The notes under the pieces are model-generated. The model was not told the origin of the DNA, searched no databases, and was given only the letters and a program-made list of their open reading frames with translations. A DNA stretch of 64,000 nt from Niallia sp. Man26 (GTDB taxonomy: Bacteria > Bacillota > Bacilli > Bacillales > Cytobacillaceae): positions 806,001-870,000 of the forward strand of contig NZ_CP095744.1 in assembly GCF_022049065.2 (NCBI RefSeq), given 5' to 3'. The translations under genes and the position numbers were made by a program. This document shows, piece after piece, positions 1 through 8,426 of this stretch. Every line of letters begins with the position of its first letter. Within the stretch, counting starts at the first letter, position 1.

Positions 1-40
1 CTAATACAAATGTTTTCGCCACTTGACTGAATTCAATCAA
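1..40 (-). CDS. metN: Methionine ABC transporter ATP-binding protein, N-terminal fragment
   Basis: Only the first 13 codons lie in the window, because the gene runs leftward off the edge. Translation starts at a TTG (40-38), eight bases after an AAAGGAGAG site, and reads MIEFSQVAKTFVL, the usual opening beta strand of an ABC ATPase. The leader upstream is a SAM-I riboswitch with a terminator, which in Bacillus commonly controls metNPQ (D-/L-methionine import). The ATPase identity is read from 13 residues plus the riboswitch, so metN is an inference. Another S-box-controlled ABC ATPase is possible. Confidence 0.55.
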   Translation of the reverse strand, partial: MIEFSQVAKTFVL

Positions 41-71
41 TCTATTCACTCTCCTTTGCATTAATCAACAA

Positions 72-120
72 CAAAAAGCCCTCTTTTTTCCTATATCCAG
101 AAGAAAAAAGAGGGCTTTAA
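72..120 (-). terminator. Terminator of the SAM-I riboswitch
   Basis: An AAAGCCCTC / GAGGGCTTT stem closes over a loop of T/A-rich sequence and is followed on the minus strand by a T run. It lies between the aptamer (130-248) and the start of the metN-like gene, so it is the expression platform. With SAM bound the terminator forms and transcription stops. Confidence 0.85.
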
Positions 121-129
121 TTATAAATC

Positions 130-248
130 CTCATTCTCATCTTTCAAATGTGTTGTCACACATTTGCAGGAGTTAGCACGGTGTTTATTAAACCCGTTGC
201 CGAAACGTCATAGGGCCTGATCCCTCGGTTTCTCTGGATAAGAAGTGG
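130..248 (-). ncRNA. SAM-I (S-box) riboswitch aptamer
   Basis: Reading the minus strand, the conserved S-box elements appear in order: CTTATCCAGAG, then ACCGAGGGA, GGCCCTATGA, CGGCAAC, GTGCTAACTCC, and a closing GATGAGAA that pairs with TTCTTATC at the 5' end to form P1. A promoter lies upstream (282-310) and a terminator downstream (72-120). It represses the downstream methionine-uptake gene when S-adenosylmethionine is plentiful. Confidence 0.95.
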
Positions 249-281
249 TATATTCGGTTTTTGTTAGTTAAGATGTGTTTT

Positions 282-310
282 ACTATATTGCTAATTTTAA
301 ATAATGTCAA
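282..310 (-). promoter_or_regulatory. Sigma-A promoter of the SAM riboswitch transcript
   Basis: Minus-strand TTGACA (310-305) and TATAGT (287-282) are separated by exactly 17 bases. The predicted transcript starts about 30 bases ahead of the aptamer. Confidence 0.8.
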
Positions 311-464
311 CCGGATTTTTATAAAAAGTTAGAGTGAACAGGCAAAACATATGTTGAGTTCTCTCCTAAATATCATTCAATAAATTTGTAAATTATCTAT
401 ATTTAGCAGGTATCTTCGTCTATTAGACAGTTGTCAGAACTCCCTTGTTACCAAGGTAAAAAAG

Positions 465-494
465 TTTTCAAAAATATTTTTTTGGGTATATAAT
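465..494 (+). promoter_or_regulatory. Candidate promoter for the small gene at 577
   Basis: TTTTCA (465-470) and TATAAT (489-494) are spaced 18 bases apart. The -10 is perfect and the -35 is weak. It lies about 80 bases before the small gene. The rest of the 311-464 interval is AT-rich, with no gene or known RNA that I recognise. Confidence 0.45.
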
Positions 495-576
495 TAGCAG
501 CCGAGTCTTAAAAAATACCTCATACTGAAGTCTCTTTATTTGAATTAGTAAGGAGGCATTTGTGGGAGGTGATTTT

Positions 577-768
577 TTGAGAAAGGCAGTTGGAATACAA
601 AATCTAATTGCTTACCTGCAATCGGTGAGCTATCCCCTTTCTGAGGAAGATGTCAACGGATTAATCAAGGCCAGAACCATTCCCCATCAACGGCTTATCG
701 GGGATACGATGCTATTTAATCTGGACCATATTGATGCTTGGATCAAACAACAAGAAGCAGACAATTAA
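577..768 (+). CDS. Small excisionase-like (winged-helix) DNA-binding protein
   Basis: A 63-residue protein starts at TTG 577 behind GGAGGTGA (565-572), spacing 7. A GTG at 562 behind AAGGAGG would add five residues, so two stacked ribosome binding sites compete. The C-terminal half (LIKARTIPHQRLIGD ... IDAWI) has the look of MerR/excisionase family small domains, which carry a helix-turn-helix followed by a basic wing. No integrase or phage gene is nearby, so it is probably a free-standing small regulator and not a true excisionase. Its function is unknown. A bidirectional terminator follows at 795-822. Confidence 0.7.
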   Translation: MRKAVGIQNLIAYLQSVSYPLSEEDVNGLIKARTIPHQRLIGDTMLFNLDHIDAWIKQQEADN

Positions 769-794
769 ACTATTTTTCTATATGTAATTTGTGA

Positions 795-822
795 AGAATC
801 CCTGCTTTAGCAGGGATTCTTT
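795..822. terminator. Bidirectional intrinsic terminator
   Basis: AGAATCCCTGC and GCAGGGATTCT form an 11-base stem with a short loop, with T-rich tracts on both sides. It separates two convergent genes. Confidence 0.85.
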
Positions 823-825
823 ATA

Positions 826-2253
826 TTAACTAAATTCCTTGCTTTTAAAATTATCTTCAATTTCCTCCAAGGAAAGTCCCCTTGTCTCAGGCACAGCTTT
901 AGCTACAAAAATCACACCTATAATGGCAAACAAGGCAAATAAGAAGAAGGTCGCAGAAAGTCCAATACCTGCAAGCAGTACAGGAAAGAACAATCCTACT
1001 AGAAAATTACAAAGCCATAAGAACAGCACTGCCAGCCCCATCCCTATTCCACGGAGCCGCATTGGGAAAATTTCCGCAAGGATAAGCCATACTAATGGAG
1101 CAATTGCACCTTGGAAAAACGCTAAATATAAGACTGTCATTGATAAAACGATGTATGGGAGCATTGCTGAACCCTCCAGGAAGTGTGCAGAAGTTCCAAT
1201 GGAAATGAGAGCAACAGTAACGCCTATCAAGCCCGTAAGCAGCATGGGTCTTCTATTCACTTTGTTCAACAGCGACATGCCAACGATAACCGCAATCACA
1301 GCGATCAAGCCATTTGCGACATTGGCGATTAAAGCTGTTTTAGTGCCAAACCCAGCATTTTCAAGAATTTGGGTTCCGTAATACATGATAGAGTTGATGC
1401 CGACTAGCTGGGAAACTGATCCAAGCACAATTCTTATCCATACAATCCTTCGAATCCATGGAGTTCCTAAATCACGAAAACCCAGCTTTTTGTGCTTCTG
1501 TTCAGCAGAAAGATTTGCTTTTATCTCCTTCATTTCCTGCTCGGCAATGCTTTCTGTCCGAATTCTGTTAAGGATTTTTAGCGCTTCTGCCCATCTGCCC
1601 CTTGAAGCCAGCCACCTAGGACTTTCAGGCAGGATGAGCACACCAATCCACAAGGCAACTGCCGGTAATGTCGCAATAACTAGCATATATCGCCATACAT
1701 GCCCTGTATCTCCAAATATATTTCCAATTAGAGCATTAAATATATATGCTAAAAATTGACCTGTAACGATCATTAATTCATTTTGGGTAACGAGCATTCC
1801 ACGTCTGTCAGAGGGAGCCATCTCAGCCAAGTAAGAGGGAATTACAACAGAAGACCCGCCGACTGCTAGCCCGAGCAGAAAACGGAAACCAACCATAACA
1901 GCTGTGTTTGGTGCGATAACACAGCCAGCTGCAGAAAAGAAAAACAGCACAGCAAGATATAAGATAACCCTGCGACGGCCCTTCGTATCTGCCAGGCGGC
2001 CGCCAAAAATGGACCCAAAGGCTGCTCCTAATACTAATGAGCTTGCTACAAGCCCTTCTGTAAAAGGAGATAAATTTAATTGATCCTTGTCTGCCATAAA
2101 GGGGAGTGCCCCGTTTATGACCCCTGTATCATATCCAAATAAAAGTCCTCCAAATGTAGACACAATTGTTATGCGCTTCAGAAATTTTTTCGGATCTTTT
2201 TGCTGGTGAGGCTTTGCTTGAACGATTTGTTCAGACATCTTTATATTTGTCAT
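826..2253 (-). CDS. iolT: MFS sugar/polyol proton symporter, IolT-like
   Basis: A 475-residue, 12-helix major facilitator sugar porter. It opens with STFGGLLFGYDTGV, carries the GGRLADTKGRRR loop 2-3 signature, the PESPRWL motif after helix 6 and PETRGLS at the C-terminus, all hallmarks of the family. Sequence and length are very close to B. subtilis IolT (myo-inositol permease). The start is ATG 2253 behind AAAGGAG; a longer reading frame exists upstream but has no ribosome site. It is the last gene of a leftward unit with a dehydrogenase and an isomerase-like protein, so it probably imports the polyol they process. A possible cre lies at 2313-2326. Confidence 0.85.
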   Translation of the reverse strand: MTNIKMSEQIVQAKPHQQKDPKKFLKRITIVSTFGGLLFGYDTGVINGALPFMADKDQLNLSPFTEGLVASSLVLGAAFGSIFGGRLADTKGRRRVILYLAVLFFFSAAGCVIAPNTAVMVGFRFLLGLAVGGSSVVIPSYLAEMAPSDRRGMLVTQNELMIVTGQFLAYIFNALIGNIFGDTGHVWRYMLVIATLPAVALWIGVLILPESPRWLASRGRWAEALKILNRIRTESIAEQEMKEIKANLSAEQKHKKLGFRDLGTPWIRRIVWIRIVLGSVSQLVGINSIMYYGTQILENAGFGTKTALIANVANGLIAVIAVIVGMSLLNKVNRRPMLLTGLIGVTVALISIGTSAHFLEGSAMLPYIVLSMTVLYLAFFQGAIAPLVWLILAEIFPMRLRGIGMGLAVLFLWLCNFLVGLFFPVLLAGIGLSATFFLFALFAIIGVIFVAKAVPETRGLSLEEIEDNFKSKEFS

Positions 2254-2312
2254 ACGGATTACTCCTTTATACAATATTGGAATTACGGTTGAGAGGTTTA
2301 TCTCCAAACTAT

Positions 2313-2326
2313 ATAAAGCGCTTACA
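2313..2326 (-). promoter_or_regulatory. Weak candidate cre site upstream of the permease
   Basis: Minus strand TGTAAGCGCTTTAT matches the first ten positions of the CcpA consensus TGWAANCGNTNWCA but not the final CA. It sits 60 bases upstream of the permease start, in the 149-base gap before it. Confidence 0.4.
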
Positions 2327-2402
2327 TTTATAACCTGCTGCTGTTGATAGGGATTGTTGGGAAGCAGTCTGACTAACTGCTCCCCCCTGCCTAAGAATCC
2401 AA

Positions 2403-3608
2403 TTAATGTGTGGACGAAAGCTTTTGTTGATTTTCATATTCTACCCAAACGGCACCGTTATCTGCAGAACGAACACAATTTTCAATCCAGCGAATGCCTG
2501 CAATTCCAGCATCAATATCCGGATACACTAGACTATTTAATGTTTCTTCATCATTGCGGTTTTTCGCATCTATGGCAATTGCGAACTTCAAGTAAATATT
2601 TGCCCAGGATTCTGATAACCCTTCCTGATGGAGTGCACCTAATCTCTCATCAGCATTGCAAGCGTCATCCAAGTAAGGCATTGCTCGAATTAAAGTCTGA
2701 ATAGGTTCTCCTTGAACTTCATATCTCAATTCATTTGGTTTGCTGTCCCACCATTCTAAGCTTGCCTTCGTCCCTACTATCCGGATTCTGTGACCATCCA
2801 TACAGCCGGCATTAATGGAGGATGTCCACAGCCTGCCAACTGCTCCGTTTTCGTACTGCATGAGTACAAAAGCATTATCCTCAAGTGGAGCACGGCTTTC
2901 AATAAAGCTTTGACGATCACAAAGCAGCCTTTTTATTTTCATGTCGGGCATAATCAACTGGGACATATAATACGTATGTGTGGATAAATCTCCTAAAACG
3001 AAGCTTGGTCCTGCTACCTTAGGATCAATACGCCATTTTTGAGCAGCACTCGTTTTATCTGATTTATCATTTGAATTAAAACCATGTGTATACTGCAAAT
3101 CAACAACTCGAATATCACCGATTTTTCCTTGTTCAATCATTGCTCGCATCTGCAGCAGCATTTGATTTCCAGAGAAGCCATATGTCACCCCGATAATTTT
3201 GCCTGTTTTCTCTGCAAGTCTCTTAATCTCTTCACCCTCTGCTGATGAAAAAAACAACGGCTTTTCACAAATAACATGCAACCCGGCTTCGAGTGCAGCA
3301 CGGCATATTTCATAATGTGTTCCATTTGGGGTGGCAATGGAAACAGCCTCAATTCCATCCTCTCGCATGGCTTCCTCTTCAAACATAGTTTTATAATCAG
3401 GATAGCAGCGATTTCCCGCCACCCCTAAATTTATGCCGAACTCCTTCCCTCTTGCTGGCTCAATATCAAAGGCGCCAGCAACCAATTCAAATGCCGTATT
3501 GTCCCTCAATGCACCTATTCTATGCTTATAACCAACCTGTCCAAGTCGGCCTCCTCCTACCATTGCCCAACGTATCGGTCTTGCTATTTTTTTCTCCCCA
3601 TTTAACAT
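2403..3608 (-). CDS. Gfo/Idh/MocA family NAD(P)-dependent sugar/polyol dehydrogenase
   Basis: 401 residues, starting at ATG 3608 behind AAGGAGTGG. The N-terminal Rossmann fold shows the dinucleotide loop GGGRLG near residue 18. Next comes the family's EKP motif (ICEKPLFFS, about residue 116), whose lysine contributes to catalysis, then a C-terminal alpha/beta substrate domain. Members oxidise inositols, glucose or related cyclic polyols with NAD or NADP. It lies 50 bases after the TIM-barrel gene and ahead of the permease in the same direction. The exact substrate cannot be read from sequence. Confidence 0.85.
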   Translation of the reverse strand: MLNGEKKIARPIRWAMVGGGRLGQVGYKHRIGALRDNTAFELVAGAFDIEPARGKEFGINLGVAGNRCYPDYKTMFEEEAMREDGIEAVSIATPNGTHYEICRAALEAGLHVICEKPLFFSSAEGEEIKRLAEKTGKIIGVTYGFSGNQMLLQMRAMIEQGKIGDIRVVDLQYTHGFNSNDKSDKTSAAQKWRIDPKVAGPSFVLGDLSTHTYYMSQLIMPDMKIKRLLCDRQSFIESRAPLEDNAFVLMQYENGAVGRLWTSSINAGCMDGHRIRIVGTKASLEWWDSKPNELRYEVQGEPIQTLIRAMPYLDDACNADERLGALHQEGLSESWANIYLKFAIAIDAKNRNDEETLNSLVYPDIDAGIAGIRWIENCVRSADNGAVWVEYENQQKLSSTH

Positions 3609-3658
3609 TTTTAACCACTCCTTTATTTTGAATATTCAGATATAAATTGGTATGATTA

Positions 3659-4600
3659 TTAAAAACTCAGCGTTTGCTGGAGAGCATCAATTGATGTTTT
3701 TATTCCAGCCTCTACGGACATCGTCAAATCTTCCATTTCTAAAGAAACTTCATCGTCATATCCCATCATCTTCACAACAGAGAAAAACTCTTTCCACCAC
3801 TGCAAGTCTTGCCCGCAGCCGACAGCTACATAATTCCAAGCCCGATTGGCTACATCTGTTATTTCCTTTGTTTCCAAAATGCCATTAACAGCAGATAGAT
3901 GTCTTTCGATTCGCACATCTTTGCCGTGAACATGATGTATCGCCACTCCTAGTTCTCGGGCAGCTAGAATTGGGTCTGCACCCATCCAGATAAGATGGCT
4001 AGGATCAAGATTTAAACCAACAATTGGACCAACTTCATTGCGGAGTTTAAATAATGTTTCAGGATTATAGACTAATTGTGAGCTGAAATTTTCAAGTGCA
4101 ATTTTTTCAACACCACATGATTCTGCTTTTTTCACAAGTTCCTTCCAATAAGGAATCGCAACTTCATTCCACTGGTAATCTAGTATTTCTTTTAATACCG
4201 GCGGCCAGCTGACTGTATAGGTAATCCAATTAGGAACTTTATCTTCCGGACCTCCAGCAGGCAGGCCGCTCATCATAATGACCTTTTTAACTCCTAATAG
4301 CTCTGCCAATTCCATCGTTTTATCGGTGATTTCTCGATGCTGCTTTCCTAATTCGCCTGGATCCAAAGGGTTGCCAGAACAATTCAAGGCACATAGTTTT
4401 ATATTGCGTTTCTCAAGATTATTCAAGAAGTGGTTTCTTTTTTGCTCACTTTCCAATAGTTCATTAAGATTTAAATGTGGTGCAGGAGACCAGCCCCCTG
4501 TCGTCATTTCAATAGTATCAATTCCAAGCTCAGCTACTTCATCAAGCATTGCCTCAAAGGATAAATGTGCCATACTGTCCGTTACATAAGATAATTTCAT
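3659..4600 (-). CDS. Sugar phosphate isomerase/epimerase-like TIM-barrel protein
   Basis: 313 residues, starting at ATG 4600 behind AAGGGAGGAAGG. The longer open frame upstream has no ribosome site. The xylose-isomerase-like (AP endonuclease family 2) fold is shown by LALENFSS, GLNLDPSHLIW and IHHVHGKDV, which supply the Glu, Asp and His metal ligands of the barrel. Such proteins (IolE, IolH, IolI and related) act as dehydratases or epimerases on inosose-type intermediates. It is the first gene of the unit, preceded by a strong cre site, and pairs naturally with the following dehydrogenase. Confidence 0.8.
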   Translation of the reverse strand: MKLSYVTDSMAHLSFEAMLDEVAELGIDTIEMTTGGWSPAPHLNLNELLESEQKRNHFLNNLEKRNIKLCALNCSGNPLDPGELGKQHREITDKTMELAELLGVKKVIMMSGLPAGGPEDKVPNWITYTVSWPPVLKEILDYQWNEVAIPYWKELVKKAESCGVEKIALENFSSQLVYNPETLFKLRNEVGPIVGLNLDPSHLIWMGADPILAARELGVAIHHVHGKDVRIERHLSAVNGILETKEITDVANRAWNYVAVGCGQDLQWWKEFFSVVKMMGYDDEVSLEMEDLTMSVEAGIKTSIDALQQTLSF

Positions 4601-4635
4601 TGAATGCCTTCCTCCCTTTTTAAATCCATCCAAAT

Positions 4636-4649
4636 TGAATACGTTTTCA
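4636..4649. promoter_or_regulatory. CcpA cre site
   Basis: TGAATACGTTTTCA on the plus strand, and TGAAAACGTATTCA on the minus strand, each match TGWAANCGNTNWCA at 13 of 14 positions. The site lies 36 bases upstream of the first gene of the polyol unit and downstream of a minus-strand TATAAT, in a place that would block transcription. This implies glucose repression of the operon. Confidence 0.75.
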
Positions 4650-4770
4650 CTATTGTTCGCATTCATACATTAACACTGTGTTTACGTATGTAATTATAGT
4701 AAAGATTTAATGAATAGTATTTAAATTTTGAAGACATGTTTTTATACTTTTAAGACATCTTTCCACTCAG

Positions 4771-4802
4771 AAAAAATAATGACCTCCCTTTTCATGGAGG
4801 TC
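4771..4802 (-). terminator. Terminator of the AraC regulator gene
   Basis: GACCTCC and GGAGGTC form the stem, and the minus strand continues with ATTATTTTTT. The stem overlaps the regulator's stop codon, so the regulator is transcribed separately from the downstream catabolic genes. Confidence 0.85.
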
Positions 4803-5706
4803 AAGTATCAGAATATGTTGTTGTATGTATATTGATAAACATTGATCTAAACCGCCCTGGTGAGGTTTGCATCATCGAGGTGAAAACTCTCGTAAAATAT
4901 TGGACATTCATAAATCCTGTCTCTTCAGCAATTTCCTTTAATGATAAATTTGTCTTTTTTAACAGCATGCTCGCTTTCTTAATCCTTTCATCTTGCACAT
5001 ACTTCGAGAAGCTCATACCTAATTCAGAAACAAAAACCCTAGACAAGTGTCTTCCAGATATATGCAGATGCCTTGCTACTTCTGTCAGCTTTAAGCAATT
5101 AGATAAATTATCATGAATATACAGGCGTGCCTGTGTAAGAAGATCAGAATGCTGATCTGGCTCTTCTTTCTGACTGCTTTTATTCAAATCAGGAACAAAA
5201 TCCTGAAGAATCGAAATGATAAGCGAACCGGCAATAGTAACTAGCATCTCTTCAAAGAATTCATGCTTATGCTTTGTAGCCTGAATAAGCAGAGATTTCC
5301 ACAAATAGCCGGTCTCTGTATCACTATTATGTAAAAGCACCGGTGCGCATTTTTTAGCTGAATTCATTATATTAACCCAGCTTTCTGTCGACTCTGATTC
5401 CATTAGTTCAAAGGCTACATACAAGAGCGATAGTCCTTGCTCGCTTTTTATTTGATGTGGCACTTCTGGTCTTGATAAAAAGATGGTGTTACCTTGGAGC
5501 GGATAACTGCACTGTTCATCGATATAAAAGCCTTCTCCCTCTACAACAAAGCATACTTCGAAAAAAGAATGCTTATGCAGCTGATTATCATAATGCTTAG
5601 GCATAACTCCCCAATAATGAACATGAAAAGCAGCTCCACCCTGGTTTATACGATGAACATAATCATTTAGAGAAATTTTTCCGGATATATACTTATTTAA
5701 ATCCAC
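4801..5706 (-). CDS. AraC-family transcriptional regulator
   Basis: About 300 residues. The N-terminal half is a cupin sensor domain (HKHSFFEVCFVVEGEGFY, then a PEVPHQI strand). The last 100 residues hold two AraC helix-turn-helices, ending in the signature IAEETGFMNVQYFTRVFTS followed by SPGRFR. I chose GTG 5706 because AGGAGTGAT precedes it at good distance. ATG 5748, behind a weak AGGAAAAG, would add 14 residues. It lies just upstream of the polyol unit in the same orientation, behind its own terminator, and is the probable substrate-responsive activator of that unit. Confidence 0.85.
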   Translation of the reverse strand: MDLNKYISGKISLNDYVHRINQGGAAFHVHYWGVMPKHYDNQLHKHSFFEVCFVVEGEGFYIDEQCSYPLQGNTIFLSRPEVPHQIKSEQGLSLLYVAFELMESESTESWVNIMNSAKKCAPVLLHNSDTETGYLWKSLLIQATKHKHEFFEEMLVTIAGSLIISILQDFVPDLNKSSQKEEPDQHSDLLTQARLYIHDNLSNCLKLTEVARHLHISGRHLSRVFVSELGMSFSKYVQDERIKKASMLLKKTNLSLKEIAEETGFMNVQYFTRVFTSMMQTSPGRFRSMFINIHTTTYSDT

Positions 5707-6002
5707 TAAATCACTCCTAAAAATAACCAAGTTAGTTTTTTCTAACATCTTTTCCTGATTATAAAAGAACACGCTTACAATAACAAGTTTGCTAGTTTAA
5801 GATTTCAGGATTTTTTACCTATTTTTGTTAATTTTCATCGTAATCGCTACTTTTTACTACTCAAATTAGAGTATAGTAGAAATAGACGCACATGCTTTTC
5901 TCGCACAACAACGTGAATGACATGCTGTTAGCAGTTACAGATGCTAAACGGACATGATTATATAAAAACATTTGATCTATTTAAAGGAGGAGAAACTGCA
6001 AA

Positions 6003-7238
6003 ATGATAAAAGAAGTAATCCCCATTAAAGAAATCACCAATTTCCAATCACGTACAGACGAATTTTTTCCGATTGCCTGGTACCAAAAAATGCTAAAGGA
6101 GCATCCTATTTTTTTTCATAAGGAAACCAATACATGGAATGTGTTTCAATATGAGCATGTCAAAGAAGTGTTAAGCAACCATGAGTATTTTTCCAGCGCC
6201 GGTACTAGAACAACGATTTTTGTTGGAGCCAAGAACGAAAGTAATTCCGATAAACCATCACCAATAAACATCACCAATCTTGATCCTCCGCAGCATAGAA
6301 AAAGCAGGTCGCTGTTAGCCTCTGCTTTTAGTCCTCGGAGCTTAAAAGAATGGGAACCTAGAATCAGGCAGATTGCCGCAGAACTGGTTGATGATATAAA
6401 AGCGAACGATGTTGTTAATATTGTTGAAGCTCTAGCTGCCCCTTTCCCTAGTCTTGTTATCGCTGATTTATTTGGTGTGCCAGTTAACAATCGTCATCAG
6501 TTCAAAAAATGGGTGGATATTCTCTTCCAGCCGTACGACAGACAGCGGCTAGCGGATATTGAACTCGAGAAGCAACAGGCTGCCAAGGAATACTTTCAAT
6601 TTCTCTATCCGATTGTTGTTCAAAAACGGACAAATTTAACAAATGATATTATCTCCGACCTCATCCGTGCCGAAGTGGATGGAGACAGGTTTACTGATGA
6701 AGAAATTGTCCAAGCTACAATGGTGCTGTTAGGTGCAGGCGTTGAAACTACGAGTCATGCCATTGCTAATACCTTTTATTCATTGCTGTATGATGATGAA
6801 GCCTTATACGAAGAGCTGCGGAGCAATCTCGAGCTCGTCCCAAATGCAGTCGAGGAAATGCTCCGTTATCGGTTTCACTTGTCAAGAAGAGACAGGACTG
6901 TTAAACAGAATAACAATCTATTAGGTGTAGAGCTGAAAAAAGGGGATGTCGTGATTGCCTGGATGAGTGCATGCAATATGGATGAAAATATGTTCGAAAA
7001 TCCCTTCACGCTAAATATTCACCGGTCAAACAACAAAAAACACCTTACCTTTGGCAATGGACCTCATTTCTGTTTAGGAGCACCGCTTGCCCGCCTGGAA
7101 ATGAGAATTGTGCTAGAGACTTTTTTGCGTAAGTTTTCCCGCATAGAACCGGTTGAAGGCTTTGACTTAGAAGCAAACTTAACCGCTTCTGCAACAGGTC
7201 AATCTTTGACTAATTTGCATATGAGAATTTTAGAATAA
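6003..7238 (+). CDS. Cytochrome P450 (bacterial soluble type)
   Basis: 411 residues, starting behind AAGGAGGAG. The oxygen-activating I-helix is LLGAGVETTSH (about residue 245), the K-helix ExxR is EEMLRYR, and the haem loop is FGNGPHFCLG with the axial cysteine near residue 357. The length is typical for class I bacterial P450s such as the CYP109 and CYP107 groups, and there is no membrane anchor. No ferredoxin or reductase gene is adjacent, so electrons must come from elsewhere. Single-gene unit with its own terminator. The substrate is unknown. Confidence 0.92.
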   Translation: MIKEVIPIKEITNFQSRTDEFFPIAWYQKMLKEHPIFFHKETNTWNVFQYEHVKEVLSNHEYFSSAGTRTTIFVGAKNESNSDKPSPINITNLDPPQHRKSRSLLASAFSPRSLKEWEPRIRQIAAELVDDIKANDVVNIVEALAAPFPSLVIADLFGVPVNNRHQFKKWVDILFQPYDRQRLADIELEKQQAAKEYFQFLYPIVVQKRTNLTNDIISDLIRAEVDGDRFTDEEIVQATMVLLGAGVETTSHAIANTFYSLLYDDEALYEELRSNLELVPNAVEEMLRYRFHLSRRDRTVKQNNNLLGVELKKGDVVIAWMSACNMDENMFENPFTLNIHRSNNKKHLTFGNGPHFCLGAPLARLEMRIVLETFLRKFSRIEPVEGFDLEANLTASATGQSLTNLHMRILE

Positions 7239-7247
7239 TGAAAACAT

Positions 7248-7280
7248 GAACAGCAGAAACATTTCTGCTGTTCATTTAGT
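7248..7280 (+). terminator. Terminator after the P450 gene
   Basis: GAACAGCAGAA and TTCTGCTGTTC form a perfect stem around a four-base loop, followed by ATTTAGTTTT. Confidence 0.8.
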
Positions 7281-7385
7281 TTTATGAGAGGATTAGGCAA
7301 ACACTTGATAGTATTGGGCTAAAGACCTCACCTGCTTTATGCGATAATAATCCTATATCACATAAAGACAGGGAGGAAGAAGCAA

Positions 7386-8366
7386 ATGGAGTATGTAAAG
7401 CTTGGTAATACAGGATTAGATGTATCTAGATTATGTCTTGGATGTATGGGGTTTGGTGATGCCAGCAAGTGGCTGCATCAATGGGTCTTAAATGAGGAGA
7501 ACTCCCGTCCTGTTATTAAGAAGGCCCTTGATTTAGGAATTAATTTTTTTGATACAGCCAATGTATATTCACTTGGTTCCAGTGAAGAAATTCTTGGGCG
7601 CGCTTTAAAGGATTATGCTAATCGTGATGAGGTTGTTATCGCGACGAAAGTACACGGTCAAATGCACCAAGGACCTAATGGTTCTGGGTTATCTCGAAAA
7701 GCAATTATGAGTGAATTGGATAAAAGTCTGCAAAGATTAGAAACAGATTATGTGGATCTGTATATCATTCATCGTTGGGATTATCATACCCCTATTGAAG
7801 AAACGATGGAAGCTTTGCATGATGTTGTAAAGGCAGGAAAAGCAAGATATATTGGCGCGTCTGCCATGTTTGCCTGGCAGTTCCAAAAAGCATTGCATAC
7901 AGCGGAAAAACATGGCTGGACTAAATTTGTGTCCATGCAAAACCATCTAAATCTTATTTACCGTGAAGAAGAACGAGAAATGCTGCCACTATGCAAGGAA
8001 GAAAAAATAGCGATTACTCCATACAGCCCGCTCGCCTCTGGAAGATTAACCCGTGACTTGTCTGTTACAACACATCGCTCAGAGACAGACCAGATACAGA
8101 AGTCTAAATACGATGCTACATCGAGTGCAGACCGCTTAGTTATTGAGCGTGTCGCATCGTTGGCAGAAAAATATAGTGTTCCTCGCACTCACATTGCACT
8201 TGCATGGATATTGCAAAAAGAACAAGTGGCAGCACCTATTATCGGTGCTACAAAGCTGTCCCATCTTGAGGATGCTGCTGGTGCCTTGAATGTTAAACTA
8301 ACACCTGAAGACATCACCTTCCTTGAAGAGCCTTACGTTCCGCATGCAATAGTCGGCCACAGCTGA
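7386..8366 (+). CDS. Aldo/keto reductase
   Basis: 326 residues, starting at ATG behind GGGAGGAAG. The (beta/alpha)8 aldo/keto reductase signature is complete: GINFFDTANVYSLGSSEE (catalytic Asp and Tyr), ATKVHGQM (Lys), YIIHRWD (His), and the C-terminal NADPH loop APIIGATKLSHLEDA. It is closest in feel to the AKR11/YhdN and YdbC-like groups of Bacillus general stress reductases. Monocistronic, with a terminator directly behind. Confidence 0.9.
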   Translation: MEYVKLGNTGLDVSRLCLGCMGFGDASKWLHQWVLNEENSRPVIKKALDLGINFFDTANVYSLGSSEEILGRALKDYANRDEVVIATKVHGQMHQGPNGSGLSRKAIMSELDKSLQRLETDYVDLYIIHRWDYHTPIEETMEALHDVVKAGKARYIGASAMFAWQFQKALHTAEKHGWTKFVSMQNHLNLIYREEEREMLPLCKEEKIAITPYSPLASGRLTRDLSVTTHRSETDQIQKSKYDATSSADRLVIERVASLAEKYSVPRTHIALAWILQKEQVAAPIIGATKLSHLEDAAGALNVKLTPEDITFLEEPYVPHAIVGHS

Positions 8367-8386
8367 TTTCTTCTCTGAAAAAATAA

Positions 8387-8422
8387 ACAAGCCATTCTCT
8401 AATGCGGAGAATGGCTTGTTTC
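8387..8422. terminator. Bidirectional terminator
   Basis: ACAAGCCATTCTC and GAGAATGGCTTGT form a 13-base stem. It lies between the convergent reductase and MFS genes. Confidence 0.85.
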
Positions 8423-8426
8423 CATA

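Noticed and set aside
562..768. Reading the small protein as a phage excisionase marking an integrated element
   Set aside because: No integrase, attachment-site repeats or phage genes nearby; only the small domain type is shared.
839..1759. Open frames of 180 and 124 codons on the plus strand
   Set aside because: They are the complement of the strongly supported IolT-like permease gene, have no ribosome sites and encode low-complexity translations.
2359..2386. Hairpin AAGCAGT/ACTGCT in the gap between the dehydrogenase and the permease
   Set aside because: The stem is short, followed by a C run with no T run on the coding strand.
5764..5777. Possible cre (TGTAAGCGTGTTCT on the minus strand) ahead of the AraC gene
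   Set aside because: Fails the central and terminal consensus positions; much weaker than the site at 4636-4649.
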